A stretch of DNA of 64,000 nt from contig PHDB01000001.1 of the NCBI GenBank assembly GCA_002842495.1, forward strand, positions 1 to 64,000, read 5' to 3'. Below the pieces are notes generated by a model, which had not been told where the DNA came from, did no database searches, and saw only the letters and a list, made by a program, of their open reading frames with translations. Made by a program: the position numbers and the translations under genes. This stretch comes from Bacteroidetes bacterium HGW-Bacteroidetes-6. Lineage in GTDB: Bacteria; Bacteroidota; Bacteroidia; Bacteroidales; DTU049. This document shows positions 18,993 to 27,697 of this stretch, in pieces (positions within the stretch are counted from its first letter, which is position 1; every line of letters begins with the position of its first letter).

Positions 18993-19091
18993 CCCAAAAC
19001 TTTTTCCCATAATCATCAAAAAAAATGCTGATTAATTACAAATTGTTAAAAACAGAGATTCAGAAACAAAATCGAGCAAATTGCAGATGTT

Positions 19092-19598
19092 TTATTCATC
19101 TACAATTTCAGCTTTCCAATCGAGACCCAAATAATAGCGCTTGCCTTTTCCTACAATCATTCTAAATCCGACCGAAACAACCTGAACGCCAACAATACTC
19201 ACAATGAGTCCCCCAGGAACCATGTACAATACACTTGGCATTCCAGAACCTATTCCTTTAAAAAAAAATGCAAAACCTAAAATTGCAACCCCGGAACCCG
19301 CCGCCGCAATAGTAACTCCGGCAGTCTTGTTGAGAAATCCGGCATTTTTTCTATTCACAATAATGGGAACCTGATTAATATCGACCATCTGACTATCAAC
19401 CACAATAGTACTTTTATCAACAATCTGCAAATAGCCATCAATTTCATTATTTTCGTAATAAATCAGAACACGGTCTCCGTTGTTAAAATATTTTACCTTT
19501 TCGGGATTGCGCGTATTGACAAGCTTCAATTTCAAATTCTGCTGCCCAAAAACCGGCACAATAAAAATCAAAATCAATAAAAATAAAATTGTTCGCAT
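19092..19598 (-). CDS. Uncharacterised exported membrane protein, 168 aa
   Basis: I do not recognise the family. A signal peptide is visible (MRTILFLLILIFIVPVFGQQ), followed by a small beta-rich part of about 75 residues (FNNGDRVLIYYENNEIDGYLQIVDKSTIVV). Then come two glycine-rich membrane segments (AAAGSGVAILGFAFFF and VPGGLIVSIVGVQVVSVGF) and a short basic/aromatic tail. I start at MRTILF rather than the longer in-frame ATG at 19682, because a TAGTTTTG -7 box (19613-19620) falls inside the longer version. The gene is divergent from the sirtuin gene and shows no operon partner. Confidence 0.75.
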   Translation of the reverse strand: MRTILFLLILIFIVPVFGQQNLKLKLVNTRNPEKVKYFNNGDRVLIYYENNEIDGYLQIVDKSTIVVDSQMVDINQVPIIVNRKNAGFLNKTAGVTIAAAGSGVAILGFAFFFKGIGSGMPSVLYMVPGGLIVSIVGVQVVSVGFRMIVGKGKRYYLGLDWKAEIVDE

Positions 19599-19687
19599 CG
19601 GGTGGTTTTTTGCAAAACTAAATAATTTCTGAAAAGAACCGAACATGTACGCAATAAATTGTAATATTGTAATGAAAAGCAAGACAA

Positions 19688-20380
19688 ATGCAAAAACTTG
19701 TTGTTCTTACCGGAGCAGGAATTAGTGCCGAAAGTGGTTTACCTACTTTTCGCGACAGCGATGGTTTGTGGAATCATTATCGTTTTGAGGAAATTGCATC
19801 TATTGATGCGTGGAACAATAATCCCGAAGATGTGTTGGCTTTTTACAATATGCGCCGGAAAAAACTATCGGAAGTGGAGCCTAATGCAGCCCACAAAGCA
19901 CTGGTTGAGCTTGAGAAAAAGTACGATGTTTGCATTATCACTCAGAATGTCGATAATCTTCACGAGCGGGCAGGCTCGAAAAACATTATCCATTTGCATG
20001 GCGAACTAACCAAAGCCAGGAGCGAAAAAAATCCCGATTTGGTTTCAGAAATCGGATACAACGACATCGTTCCAAACGATAAAGCATCAGATGGGAGTCG
20101 CCTCAGACCCCACATTGTATGGTTTGGCGAAGGAGTCCCCATGATTAGCGAAGCCATTAAAATTGTGCAGCAAACCGATATTTTTCTTATAATCGGAACA
20201 TCTTTGCAGGTTTATCCGGCAGCAAGTCTGATTAACTATACCTCAAAGCATTGCCGGATAATTTTTATTGATAAAAAGGCAGACAGCAACGCGGCTGTTT
20301 CAGCAAAAATAAAATGTATAAATGGGTTATCATCCGTCCAAATTCCAATTTTAGTCGATGAGTTACTGAGCGATGTATAA
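19688..20380 (+). CDS. cobB: NAD-dependent deacylase, Sir2 family (desuccinylase-type)
   Basis: Sirtuins remove acyl groups from lysine using NAD. The Rossmann motif GAGISAESGLPTFRDSDGLW, the NVDNLHERAG loop and the catalytic His104 in HLHGE are intact, and the C-terminal GTSLQVYPAA is present. Y53 and R56 (FYNMR) form the YxxR pair that in class III enzymes recognises succinyl/malonyl lysine. The small domain between about 108 and 150 has no cysteines, so the usual CxxC...CxxC zinc site is absent. Such zinc-less sirtuins exist in Bacteroidota, so this need not mean inactivation. Its stop codon is 2 bp before the cysC start codon. Confidence 0.93.
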   Translation: MQKLVVLTGAGISAESGLPTFRDSDGLWNHYRFEEIASIDAWNNNPEDVLAFYNMRRKKLSEVEPNAAHKALVELEKKYDVCIITQNVDNLHERAGSKNIIHLHGELTKARSEKNPDLVSEIGYNDIVPNDKASDGSRLRPHIVWFGEGVPMISEAIKIVQQTDIFLIIGTSLQVYPAASLINYTSKHCRIIFIDKKADSNAAVSAKIKCINGLSSVQIPILVDELLSDV

Positions 20381-20382
20381 AT

Positions 20383-21069
20383 GTGCCGAAACAAGACAAA
20401 GTATTATCTTTGCTGAAAATTTCAGCCTTGATTAAATTCAGACGAACAAAAGCAGAACGATACGCAAACCCGGCTCTTTGGACAGATTTCAATAGCTTTA
20501 TCCGACGAAACCGTAGGCGATTTCTTATTCGACAGCGACCTTTGGTAATTTGGTTAACCGGTCTTTCAGGTTCTGGCAAAACTACTTTATCAGAAAACCT
20601 CAATCAATTAATCCTTCGCAAGGGATATTTTACTAAAATGTTCGACGGCGATGTAATCAGAACAGGATTAAACAGAGATCTGAGTTTCAGTGCCGAAGAC
20701 CGCATCGAAAACATTCGCAGAATTGCCGAAGTGGCAAAAATGTTTAGCGATTCAGGATTAATTGTATTATGCAGTTTTATTAGCCCAACGCATGATGTTC
20801 GCGAAATGGCAAAAAACATTATTGGAGAGGACAGATTTGTTGAAGTATATGTAAATTGCCCGATTGAGATTTGTGAAATGCGCGATGTAAAAGGGCTTTA
20901 CAAAAAATTCCGACTAGGATTAATCAAAAACTTTACTGGTTTTGACTCGCCATACGAACCTCCTATTCATCCCGACATTGAACTCCGTACCGACATCTGG
21001 GATGTAAATAAATGTACCCGTTATCTCATGCGCAGAGTCATGAGAAGGATTAAATTTAAAAGCAAATGA
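20383..21069 (+). CDS. cysC: Adenylyl-sulfate (APS) kinase CysC
   Basis: CysC phosphorylates APS to PAPS. The P-loop GLSGSGKTT (60-68), FDGDVIRTGLNRDLSFS and IENIRRIAEVAKMF, and SFISPTHDVREMAK are all typical. The enzyme has about 45 residues before the usual start, a basic segment I cannot assign. The first usable start in frame is a GTG at 20383; the ATG two bases earlier is in another frame and soon terminates. It overlaps cysD by 4 bp (ATGA), so translation is likely coupled in a sirtuin-cysC-cysD-cysN operon. Confidence 0.93.
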   Translation: MPKQDKVLSLLKISALIKFRRTKAERYANPALWTDFNSFIRRNRRRFLIRQRPLVIWLTGLSGSGKTTLSENLNQLILRKGYFTKMFDGDVIRTGLNRDLSFSAEDRIENIRRIAEVAKMFSDSGLIVLCSFISPTHDVREMAKNIIGEDRFVEVYVNCPIEICEMRDVKGLYKKFRLGLIKNFTGFDSPYEPPIHPDIELRTDIWDVNKCTRYLMRRVMRRIKFKSK

Positions 21070-21971
21070 CCAATTACAGCTTGAATCATTTACAAGAGCT
21101 CGAAGCAGAATCGATTTTTGTAATGCGTGAAGTAGCCGCACAGTTCGAAAACCCAGGACTGTTATTTTCCGGAGGCAAGGATTCCATTGTCATGGTTCAC
21201 ATCGCCCGCAAGGCTTTCTGGCCTGCAAGAATTCCCTTTCCGTTGGTTCACATCGATACGGGACACAACTTCGAAGAAACACTGATTTTCAGAGATGATT
21301 TGGCCAACGAACTTGGAGCAAAACTAATTGTTGGAAGTGTTCAGGAATCGATAGATGCAGGTTTAGCTGTCGAAGAAACCGGATTTAGTGCAAGCCGCAA
21401 TATGTTGCAAACCATCACACTCTTAGCGACTATTGAAAAATACAAATTCGATGCACTTTTGGGTGGTGCACGCCGCGACGAAGAGAAAGCACGCGCAAAA
21501 GAGCGTTTTTTCAGCCATCGCGATGAATTTGGGCAATGGGATCCCAAAAATCAGCGCCCTGAATTGTGGAATTTATTTAACGGCAAGAAAAAAATGGGTG
21601 AACATTTTCGCGTTTTTCCCTTGTCGAACTGGACTGAACTCGATATCTGGATGTATATCCGCCGCGAAAAAATAGAACTTCCTTCTTTGTATTTTACTCA
21701 TAAACGTCAGGTTTTCCAGCGCGATGGCATGTTGCTGGCATGGGCTCCCTTCATGATGCTTAAAGACAGCGAAAAACTCGAAACACGCACTGTGCGTTGC
21801 CGAACTATTGGCGATATGACTTGCACCGGAGTTGTTTTGTCGGAAGCAAACAACATCGACGATATTGTCGCCGAGGTGGCAGCTTCGCGAGAGACTGAAC
21901 GAGGAAACAGGGCCGATGATAAACGCTCGGAAAGCGCAATGGAAGACCGTAAAAAAGAAGGATATTTTTAA
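21066..21971 (+). CDS. cysD: Sulfate adenylyltransferase subunit 2 (CysD)
   Basis: This is the small catalytic subunit of ATP sulfurylase, which makes APS from ATP and sulfate. The ATP-pyrophosphatase P-loop SGGKDS is at 35-40. GGARRDEEKARAKERFFSHRD and the conserved WTELDIWMYI region follow, and its 301 aa are the usual length. It lies between cysC (4-bp overlap) and cysN (11-bp gap). The C-terminal ESAMEDRKKEGYF is the usual CysD ending. Confidence 0.97.
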   Translation: MTNYSLNHLQELEAESIFVMREVAAQFENPGLLFSGGKDSIVMVHIARKAFWPARIPFPLVHIDTGHNFEETLIFRDDLANELGAKLIVGSVQESIDAGLAVEETGFSASRNMLQTITLLATIEKYKFDALLGGARRDEEKARAKERFFSHRDEFGQWDPKNQRPELWNLFNGKKKMGEHFRVFPLSNWTELDIWMYIRREKIELPSLYFTHKRQVFQRDGMLLAWAPFMMLKDSEKLETRTVRCRTIGDMTCTGVVLSEANNIDDIVAEVAASRETERGNRADDKRSESAMEDRKKEGYF

Positions 21972-21982
21972 AGGAAAGAATT

Positions 21983-23260
21983 ATGAGCGAACAATTTAAT
22001 TCGGACGAATATATCAACATGGAACTGCTGCGTTTCACAACAGCTGGCAGTGTTGATGACGGAAAAAGTACTTTAATTGGTCGATTATTGTACGATTCCA
22101 AAGCTATTTTCGAAGACCAGTACGAAGCGGTAAAGGTGGCAAGCGAAAAACGAGGCGAAGAATATGTAAATCTGGCACTGCTTACTGATGGCCTCAGGGC
22201 CGAACGCGAGCAAGGAATCACTATCGATGTTGCATATCGCTATTTCAGTACCCCACGCCGAAAATTTATCATTGCCGATACTCCCGGACATATTCAATAT
22301 ACCCGAAATATGGTAACCGGTGCTTCAACTGCCAATCTTGCTCTTATTTTGGTTGATGCCCGCAAAGGTATTCTGGAACAAACACGCAGACATGCGTTTA
22401 TTGCATCGTTGTTAAAGATTCCTCACGTGGTTTTTTGTATAAACAAAATGGATCTTGTCGATTACAGCAAGGAAGTATACGATAAAATCATTGAAGATTT
22501 TAAAAGCTTCAGCACCAAACTTGAAGTTTCCGACATTCGCTTTGTTCCCATTTCGGCATTGAAAGGTGATAATATTGTTGATCGCTCGGAAAACATGAAT
22601 TGGTATAAAGGGCCAACCTTATTGTATTTGCTCGAAACCATTCATATAGCTTCCGATTTCGATATGGTGAATTGCCGCTTTCCGGTTCAATCAGTTATCA
22701 GACCATTTTCTGATGAATTTCACGATTATCGTGGTTATGCCGGACGTGTTTCGGGTGGCATTTTTAAACCGGGAGACACCGTAATGGCTTTACCTTCTGG
22801 CTTTACAACTACTATCAAACAAATCGACACCTTCAACGGAAGTATCGAAGAAGCATATCCTCCCATGTCGGTAACTCTTTTATTGCAAGACGAGATTGAT
22901 ATCAGCCGTGGCGATATGATTGTGCGAGAAAACAATGTTCCTCAGATTGGGCAGGATATTGATGTAATGATGGTTTGGATGAACGAGAAGCCTCTCAGGA
23001 TTGGCGGCAAATATTCTATTCGTCATACATCCAAAGACTTAAAATGTCTGGTAAAAGAAGTCAAATACAAAGTTGACATCAACACATTGCATCGCAATTT
23101 GGAAGACAAGAATATTGGACTTAACGAGATTGCGCGTGTGTCGATTCGCACAACACAACCCTTATTTTTCGACAAGTACAAACTCAATCGCATTACAGGA
23201 AGTATTATTCTAATTGACGAAGGCACCAACGAAACACTTGGAGCTGGAATGATCATTTAA
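21983..23260 (+). CDS. cysN: Sulfate adenylyltransferase subunit 1 (CysN)
   Basis: This is the GTPase subunit that drives ATP sulfurylase, with an elongation-factor-like fold. G1 is GSVDDGKST (22-30), G3 is DTPGH, G4 is NKMD and G5 is SALKG. The beta-barrel domains 2 and 3 follow (GYAGRVSGGIFKPGD). At 425 aa it is a stand-alone CysN without a fused APS kinase, consistent with the separate cysC two genes upstream. A strong bidirectional terminator lies 31 bp after the stop codon. Confidence 0.97.
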   Translation: MSEQFNSDEYINMELLRFTTAGSVDDGKSTLIGRLLYDSKAIFEDQYEAVKVASEKRGEEYVNLALLTDGLRAEREQGITIDVAYRYFSTPRRKFIIADTPGHIQYTRNMVTGASTANLALILVDARKGILEQTRRHAFIASLLKIPHVVFCINKMDLVDYSKEVYDKIIEDFKSFSTKLEVSDIRFVPISALKGDNIVDRSENMNWYKGPTLLYLLETIHIASDFDMVNCRFPVQSVIRPFSDEFHDYRGYAGRVSGGIFKPGDTVMALPSGFTTTIKQIDTFNGSIEEAYPPMSVTLLLQDEIDISRGDMIVRENNVPQIGQDIDVMMVWMNEKPLRIGGKYSIRHTSKDLKCLVKEVKYKVDINTLHRNLEDKNIGLNEIARVSIRTTQPLFFDKYKLNRITGSIILIDEGTNETLGAGMII

Positions 23261-23290
23261 TTATAGCTTTAAAATTCTACTCAAGACAAT

Positions 23291-23319
23291 AAAAAAAGCC
23301 GGCTCTCGCCGGCTTTTTT
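23291..23319 (+). terminator. Bidirectional terminator between cysN and an outer-membrane protein gene
   Basis: AAAAAAGCCGGC (23292-23303) pairs with GCCGGCTTTTTT (23308-23319) around TCTC. The T-run on each strand suits termination of both convergent genes. Confidence 0.92.
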
Positions 23320-23336
23320 GCAAGCAATGTTTTTAC

Positions 23337-24221
23337 TTAGAAGTGGAAATACATTGTGAAAGCTGCACTTGGGAGCAGATTCTGGCCAACGCCATTGTCA
23401 ACTGCAAAACCCATTGCGCTGCCACTGGCATTACCTTCAGATGTGGTTTCACTTGCTGTTGATGTAGCAGCATCCCATGTTTCAACGGTTTGTGATCCAC
23501 GAGGATTGGTTGTCATTCCAAAGCCCCAACCAAATTCGGCAGCAACCGAAATTTTAGGTGCAAAGAAATACTCAATACCAGCAAAACCACGGAGACCAAA
23601 AGTAATGGCCATACCACTTTTCTGGTCAATAACGCGACCATTCAATGCTGAACCGTCACCATTGGTGTAACCATTGGTCATTGACTCGGTATTCATTTCA
23701 ACAGCCCAGGTGTTTTTAACTGAGTTGCCCAAGAAACCAAGAAGCAATTCACCTCCATAGAAACCCTGAACACGGTTGTGACCGCGACGGAATTCCATAC
23801 CACCACCTAATACAATGTTGGTGTTTCCAACTTTGGCAATATCTTCGGCTTCTGCCCATTCGGTAGCTGTTGGATTGGCGGTTACATCAAAAGGATCATC
23901 AAAAAATGTACTTGTTTTTGCAGATCCGGTATTGATCGCTAATTTTCCGCGAATGGCTTTCTGATCTTCGAGGAAATATTTTCCAACTAAAACCTGATTG
24001 AAACCAGTAACAAATCCAGGATGTTGTGAGGTTTGTCCGGTATTTACCATAATGTTGGATACATTCAAAAAGAAATCAACCACTGGAACAGCATTGAAAC
24101 CAATTACATAGTCGCCTGCTTCTGGTAGAATAGTGAAGCCCTTCTTGCTGGTCAAATCCTGACCATTTACCATCACGATGAGACCAAAAATCATGGTCAG
24201 CGAAAAGATGAGTTTTTTCAT
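23337..24221 (-). CDS. Predicted outer-membrane beta-barrel protein, 294 aa
   Basis: A signal peptide (MKKLIFSLTMIFGLIVMVNGQ) is followed by alternating beta-strand-like segments with tyrosine/phenylalanine girdles (LVGKYFLEDQKAIRGKLAI, NIVLGGGMEFRRGHNRVQGFYGGEL, ISVAAEFGWGFGM) and a C-terminal aromatic strand ending SAAFTMYFHF. This fits a small outer-membrane barrel; no named family is recognised. I start at MKKLIF because a TATTTTTG promoter box at 24263-24270 lies within the longer in-frame version that begins at 24284. It is monocistronic, with a terminator just past the stop codon. Confidence 0.82.
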   Translation of the reverse strand: MKKLIFSLTMIFGLIVMVNGQDLTSKKGFTILPEAGDYVIGFNAVPVVDFFLNVSNIMVNTGQTSQHPGFVTGFNQVLVGKYFLEDQKAIRGKLAINTGSAKTSTFFDDPFDVTANPTATEWAEAEDIAKVGNTNIVLGGGMEFRRGHNRVQGFYGGELLLGFLGNSVKNTWAVEMNTESMTNGYTNGDGSALNGRVIDQKSGMAITFGLRGFAGIEYFFAPKISVAAEFGWGFGMTTNPRGSQTVETWDAATSTASETTSEGNASGSAMGFAVDNGVGQNLLPSAAFTMYFHF

Positions 24222-24262
24222 AACTGTCGTTTTTAGTTTTAAACTTTGTTCGTTTTGTGGTA

Positions 24263-24270
24263 CAAAAATA
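24263..24270 (-). promoter_or_regulatory. -7 promoter box of the outer-membrane protein gene
   Basis: TATTTTTG on the minus strand, 41 bp before the chosen start codon. It supports the shorter start. Confidence 0.5.
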
Positions 24271-24388
24271 CGATTTAAATTCAATATTGTGCTTTATGGT
24301 GTGTAAAAAAATTATCAACCATTAATGTTTAATATCTAATTATACAGCTTTTCAACAACCAAATCAACTCTAACTTGCAGCTATTTAG

Positions 24389-24424
24389 TACCTTTGGAAT
24401 AAAACTAATATTTATTAGTTTTAT
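24389..24424 (+). promoter_or_regulatory. TonB-receptor promoter box with adjoining 26-bp palindrome
   Basis: TACCTTTG (24389-24396) matches the -7 consensus. Two bases later ATAAAACTAATA (24399-24410) is perfectly repeated in inverse at 24413-24424 around TT. The palindrome would cover the transcription start, 50 bp before the receptor's ATG, which suits a repressor operator for a dimeric regulator. Confidence 0.6.
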
Positions 24425-24474
24425 ATGTTAATTGTTTAATAATTCCCTATCATTGCATAAACAAAAAGCGAAAA

Positions 24475-26868
24475 ATGAAACAATACATTATAGTCACACT
24501 GGTAGTTTTTTTCACCTCTCTTATATCAACAGCCCAAAATGGGATCATTAAAGGAACTGTAAAAAACGAAAAGAACAACGAGCCAATTCCCTTTGCCAAT
24601 GTTGTTATTCAAAACACTACTATTGGTGCTGTAACCGACTTCGACGGGAAGTTTGTCATTTCAGGTGTAAACACTGGCTTTGTACGTCTCGAAGCATCAT
24701 CGGTTGGCTTTCAAACACGCGTCACACCAGAATTTCAGGTTACAAACTCGAATGAAACCAATATTGAAATTGTATTAAAAGAATCGACAACTCAGCTTTC
24801 TACTGTAACTGTGAGCGCCGGAATATTTGAGCGCGACATTGAAAGCCCGGTTTCGATGCAGACAATAGGAGTGAGTGAGATTGAAAAAAATCCGGGAGGC
24901 AATCGCGATATATCGAAAATTGTCCAATCTTTTCCTGGAGTTGGTCAAACTCCTGTTCAACGAAACGATCTAATCATCCGAGGTGGCGGAGCAAATGAAA
25001 ATCGGTTTTTTATCGATGGCATTGAGTTTCCCAACCTCAACCACTTTGCAACGCAAGGTGCATCGGGTGGCCCAGCAAGCATTATCAATGCAGATTTTTT
25101 GCGTGAAGTGAATCGCTATACCGGCTCTTTTCAGGTAAATACTGGAAATGCCCTAAGCTCTGTTCTCGACATGACACTTATTGTTCCTAGCAAAGAAAAA
25201 GCTATTCATCGTGTCACCATTGGCGCATCCGACTTCGGATTCACTTACAATGGGCCATTGACTGACAACACCGGCATTTTGTTTAGTTACCGACGTTCGT
25301 ATTTGCAGCTTCTGTTTTCAGCCATCGGGCTACCGTTTCTACCAACCTACAACGACTATCTGATAAAAACCAAAACAACATTCAAAAACAACGATCAGCT
25401 TAGCATTATTAGCCTTGGTGCTTACGATGTGAACCGTCTTAATCTTGACAGAAACGAAACCGATCAACAAAGATATATTCTTGAATATTTACCCGAAACC
25501 AACCAATGGAACTACACTTTTGGAGCTACATACCGACATTTTCGAAAAAACGGCTATTCCAACTTCATTGCATCGCGCAACATGTTCCGCAATTCTTCAT
25601 TCAAATACCAAGACAATGTAGAAACCGATTCACTAAAAATTCAAGACTACACTTCGGACGAAATTGAAAATAAATTCCGATTCGAAAATGTCGTTTTCAA
25701 CAAAGGCTGGCGATGGCTTACCGGTTTCTCGGGCGAATATGCCAAATACTCAAACACAACTTTCCAAAAACTGTTTATCTCTGGAAACCAGGTGAATGTA
25801 AACTACAATTCAGCATTAGACATGTTCAAATATGGGCTTTTCGCGCAGATAAGCGGAAAACTTTTTAAAGAACGCCTTGGGCTATCTGTTGGTCTGCGAA
25901 CCGATGGAAACAATTTCAACAGCAGCATGCAAAATCCACTCAATCAGCTTTCGCCACGGCTAACACTCAACTACAGCATCAGCGAAAGATGGTTTGCAAC
26001 GCTTTCGGCTGCGCGCTATTCGCAACTGCCAGCCTACACAACCATGGGTTATACCGAAAACAGCCAGCTTGTTAATAAAAACGGCAATCTGTCGTACATT
26101 TTTGCATGGCACTACGTTGCAGGCGTCGAATTTATTCCCGATCCCAATAGTCTTATTTCGATTGAAGGATTCTACAAAGGATACAGCAACTATCCTGTTT
26201 CGCTGCGCGATTCGGTGAGCTTGACAAACAAAGGTGGCGATTTTGGCGTTGTTGGCGACGAGCCCGTTTCGTCGGTTGGCACCGGACGTGCCTACGGTTT
26301 CGAGATTCTCATTCGCCGAAAATTGATTGAAAAGATGAATTTTCTCCTGTCGTACACATTCGTGAAAAGCGAATTTACCGACCTCAGCGACAACTACATT
26401 CCTTCGGCCTGGGATGCCGGTAATATTGCAAACATTTTGCTCAGTCGCAATTTCAAACACAACTGGACTATCGGTGCCCGCTGGAAATATTCGGGCGGAT
26501 CGCCCTACACGCCCTACGACGAAAACACATCGTCGCTGGTGCAAGCATGGGATGTTCAAGGCCGACCATATCTCAACTACAGTCAATACAATACGCTACG
26601 ACTCAAACCCTATCATCAGCTCGACATCAGAGTCGATAAGCAATATTTCTTCAAAAAATGGAGCTTAACTGCTTATATCGATATTCAAAACGCTTACAAC
26701 TTCCAATACACGAGTCAGTCTATTTTGTTGCCTGCCGAAGATGCGAATGGCAACCCGATTATTGTGAATCCGACCGATCCCATCGATCAGCAACACTATC
26801 AGATGAAAACCATCGAAAATGTGGGTGGAAACGTTTTGCCAACGCTGGGTCTAATTTTCGAATTTTAA
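24475..26868 (+). CDS. TonB-dependent outer-membrane receptor, 797 aa
   Basis: A signal peptide (MKQYIIVTLVVFFTSLISTAQ) precedes a carboxypeptidase-regulatory-like domain (about 24-110; IKGTVKNEKNNEPIPFANV), then a plug domain (about 125-230; RNDLIIRGGGANENRFFIDGIEF) and a long beta-barrel ending in the aromatic strand LPTLGLIFEF. It should import a ligand across the outer membrane using TonB energy. No SusD partner follows; instead a DUF2271-like lipoprotein starts 11 bp downstream, so this is probably not a polysaccharide-utilisation locus. A palindromic operator candidate upstream suggests regulation by a metal- or ligand-responsive repressor. The substrate is unknown. Confidence 0.94.
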   Translation: MKQYIIVTLVVFFTSLISTAQNGIIKGTVKNEKNNEPIPFANVVIQNTTIGAVTDFDGKFVISGVNTGFVRLEASSVGFQTRVTPEFQVTNSNETNIEIVLKESTTQLSTVTVSAGIFERDIESPVSMQTIGVSEIEKNPGGNRDISKIVQSFPGVGQTPVQRNDLIIRGGGANENRFFIDGIEFPNLNHFATQGASGGPASIINADFLREVNRYTGSFQVNTGNALSSVLDMTLIVPSKEKAIHRVTIGASDFGFTYNGPLTDNTGILFSYRRSYLQLLFSAIGLPFLPTYNDYLIKTKTTFKNNDQLSIISLGAYDVNRLNLDRNETDQQRYILEYLPETNQWNYTFGATYRHFRKNGYSNFIASRNMFRNSSFKYQDNVETDSLKIQDYTSDEIENKFRFENVVFNKGWRWLTGFSGEYAKYSNTTFQKLFISGNQVNVNYNSALDMFKYGLFAQISGKLFKERLGLSVGLRTDGNNFNSSMQNPLNQLSPRLTLNYSISERWFATLSAARYSQLPAYTTMGYTENSQLVNKNGNLSYIFAWHYVAGVEFIPDPNSLISIEGFYKGYSNYPVSLRDSVSLTNKGGDFGVVGDEPVSSVGTGRAYGFEILIRRKLIEKMNFLLSYTFVKSEFTDLSDNYIPSAWDAGNIANILLSRNFKHNWTIGARWKYSGGSPYTPYDENTSSLVQAWDVQGRPYLNYSQYNTLRLKPYHQLDIRVDKQYFFKKWSLTAYIDIQNAYNFQYTSQSILLPAEDANGNPIIVNPTDPIDQQHYQMKTIENVGGNVLPTLGLIFEF

Positions 26869-26879
26869 AACAGAACATC

Positions 26880-27620
26880 ATGAAAATCAAAATAATTTTA
26901 ATTTCTTTCGCGGTATTGCTAGTTGCAGCTTGCCGTCCGTCGTCGAAACGAACAAGCGAGCCCGAAACACTCGTAACCAATGCTTCCGCAGCAGGATTGG
27001 GAATTGAGCTCAGCTTAACCAAAGGCAAAGAGTTCAATCATCCACTTGTTGCTATTTGGCTCGAAACACCATCGGGACAATACATTCAAACCTTGTATGT
27101 GAGCCAATCGATTGCAACCGGATTTTTTGCACATGCCGACAATACTGGCGAGCGCTGGAAACCAGGTTCGCGCCGTCGTCCAGCAGCACTGCCATACTGG
27201 TCGCACAAACGAAACGTAAAAGAAGCTGATGGATTGTATGTCCCTACACCCGCTACAGCAATGCCAGATGCATACACAGGCCCAACTCCGCTCAAGAGTT
27301 TTGTCTTGAAATCGAAAAGCGATTCTATGTTAATCAACGAATTTGTTGTGGTACTCGAAATAAACCAATGCTTCGATTTCAATCGCACGTGGACCACAAC
27401 ACGCTTCCCCGACGATTACCAATATGCCACTTCGGGGCAGCCGTCGCTGATTTATTCGTCGGGCACCATCAATCCATCAAAACTCGAATCGGAATACAAT
27501 TTGAGACTTATCGGTCATGGCAATCCTTCGGGCACCGATGGCAATTTATTTCCCGATATTTCAGGATTCACTTCTGCGCTAGAAATTGTGGGTGAAGCGA
27601 AAGTTAAGGTTATACTTTAG
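26880..27620 (+). CDS. DUF2271-like lipoprotein, 246 aa
   Basis: The N-terminus is a lipoprotein signal (MKIKIILISFAVLLVAAC, lipobox VAAC). The body resembles DUF2271 proteins, with a strand pair HPLVAIWLETPSGQYIQTLYV followed by a Trp/Arg-rich segment containing RRPAALPYWSHKR. The open frame extends upstream into the receptor gene, but the lipobox fixes the start at 26880. It sits 11 bp after the TonB receptor's stop codon and is probably co-transcribed with it. DUF2271 has no established biochemical role, though it is often found beside TonB receptors and PepSY proteins. The next gene of the cluster is decayed. Confidence 0.85.
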   Translation: MKIKIILISFAVLLVAACRPSSKRTSEPETLVTNASAAGLGIELSLTKGKEFNHPLVAIWLETPSGQYIQTLYVSQSIATGFFAHADNTGERWKPGSRRRPAALPYWSHKRNVKEADGLYVPTPATAMPDAYTGPTPLKSFVLKSKSDSMLINEFVVVLEINQCFDFNRTWTTTRFPDDYQYATSGQPSLIYSSGTINPSKLESEYNLRLIGHGNPSGTDGNLFPDISGFTSALEIVGEAKVKVIL

Positions 27621-27672
27621 GGAAGGATTAAGTCTCCCACAATCCCCATCAAACCATTTCCGAAAATCCTCG

Positions 27673-27680
27673 TACCTTTG
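27673..27680 (+). promoter_or_regulatory. -7 box upstream of the decayed porin-like gene
   Basis: TACCTTTG lies 17 bp before the ATG at 27698. The promoter remains although the gene behind it is broken. Confidence 0.45.
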
Positions 27681-27697
27681 CTACTCATTTTCGAGGA

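Noticed and set aside
25960-26586. Open frame of 208 codons antisense to the TonB receptor
   Set aside because: It lies wholly within the barrel-coding region and reads as low-complexity shadow sequence.
26658-26879. Upstream extension of the DUF2271-like lipoprotein frame into the TonB receptor gene
   Set aside because: The lipobox signal at 26880 fixes the start; the extension is the receptor C-terminus read in another frame.
24475-27620. Polysaccharide-utilisation locus (SusC/SusD)
   Set aside because: There is no SusD-like gene, glycoside hydrolase or hybrid regulator; the partner is a DUF2271-like lipoprotein.
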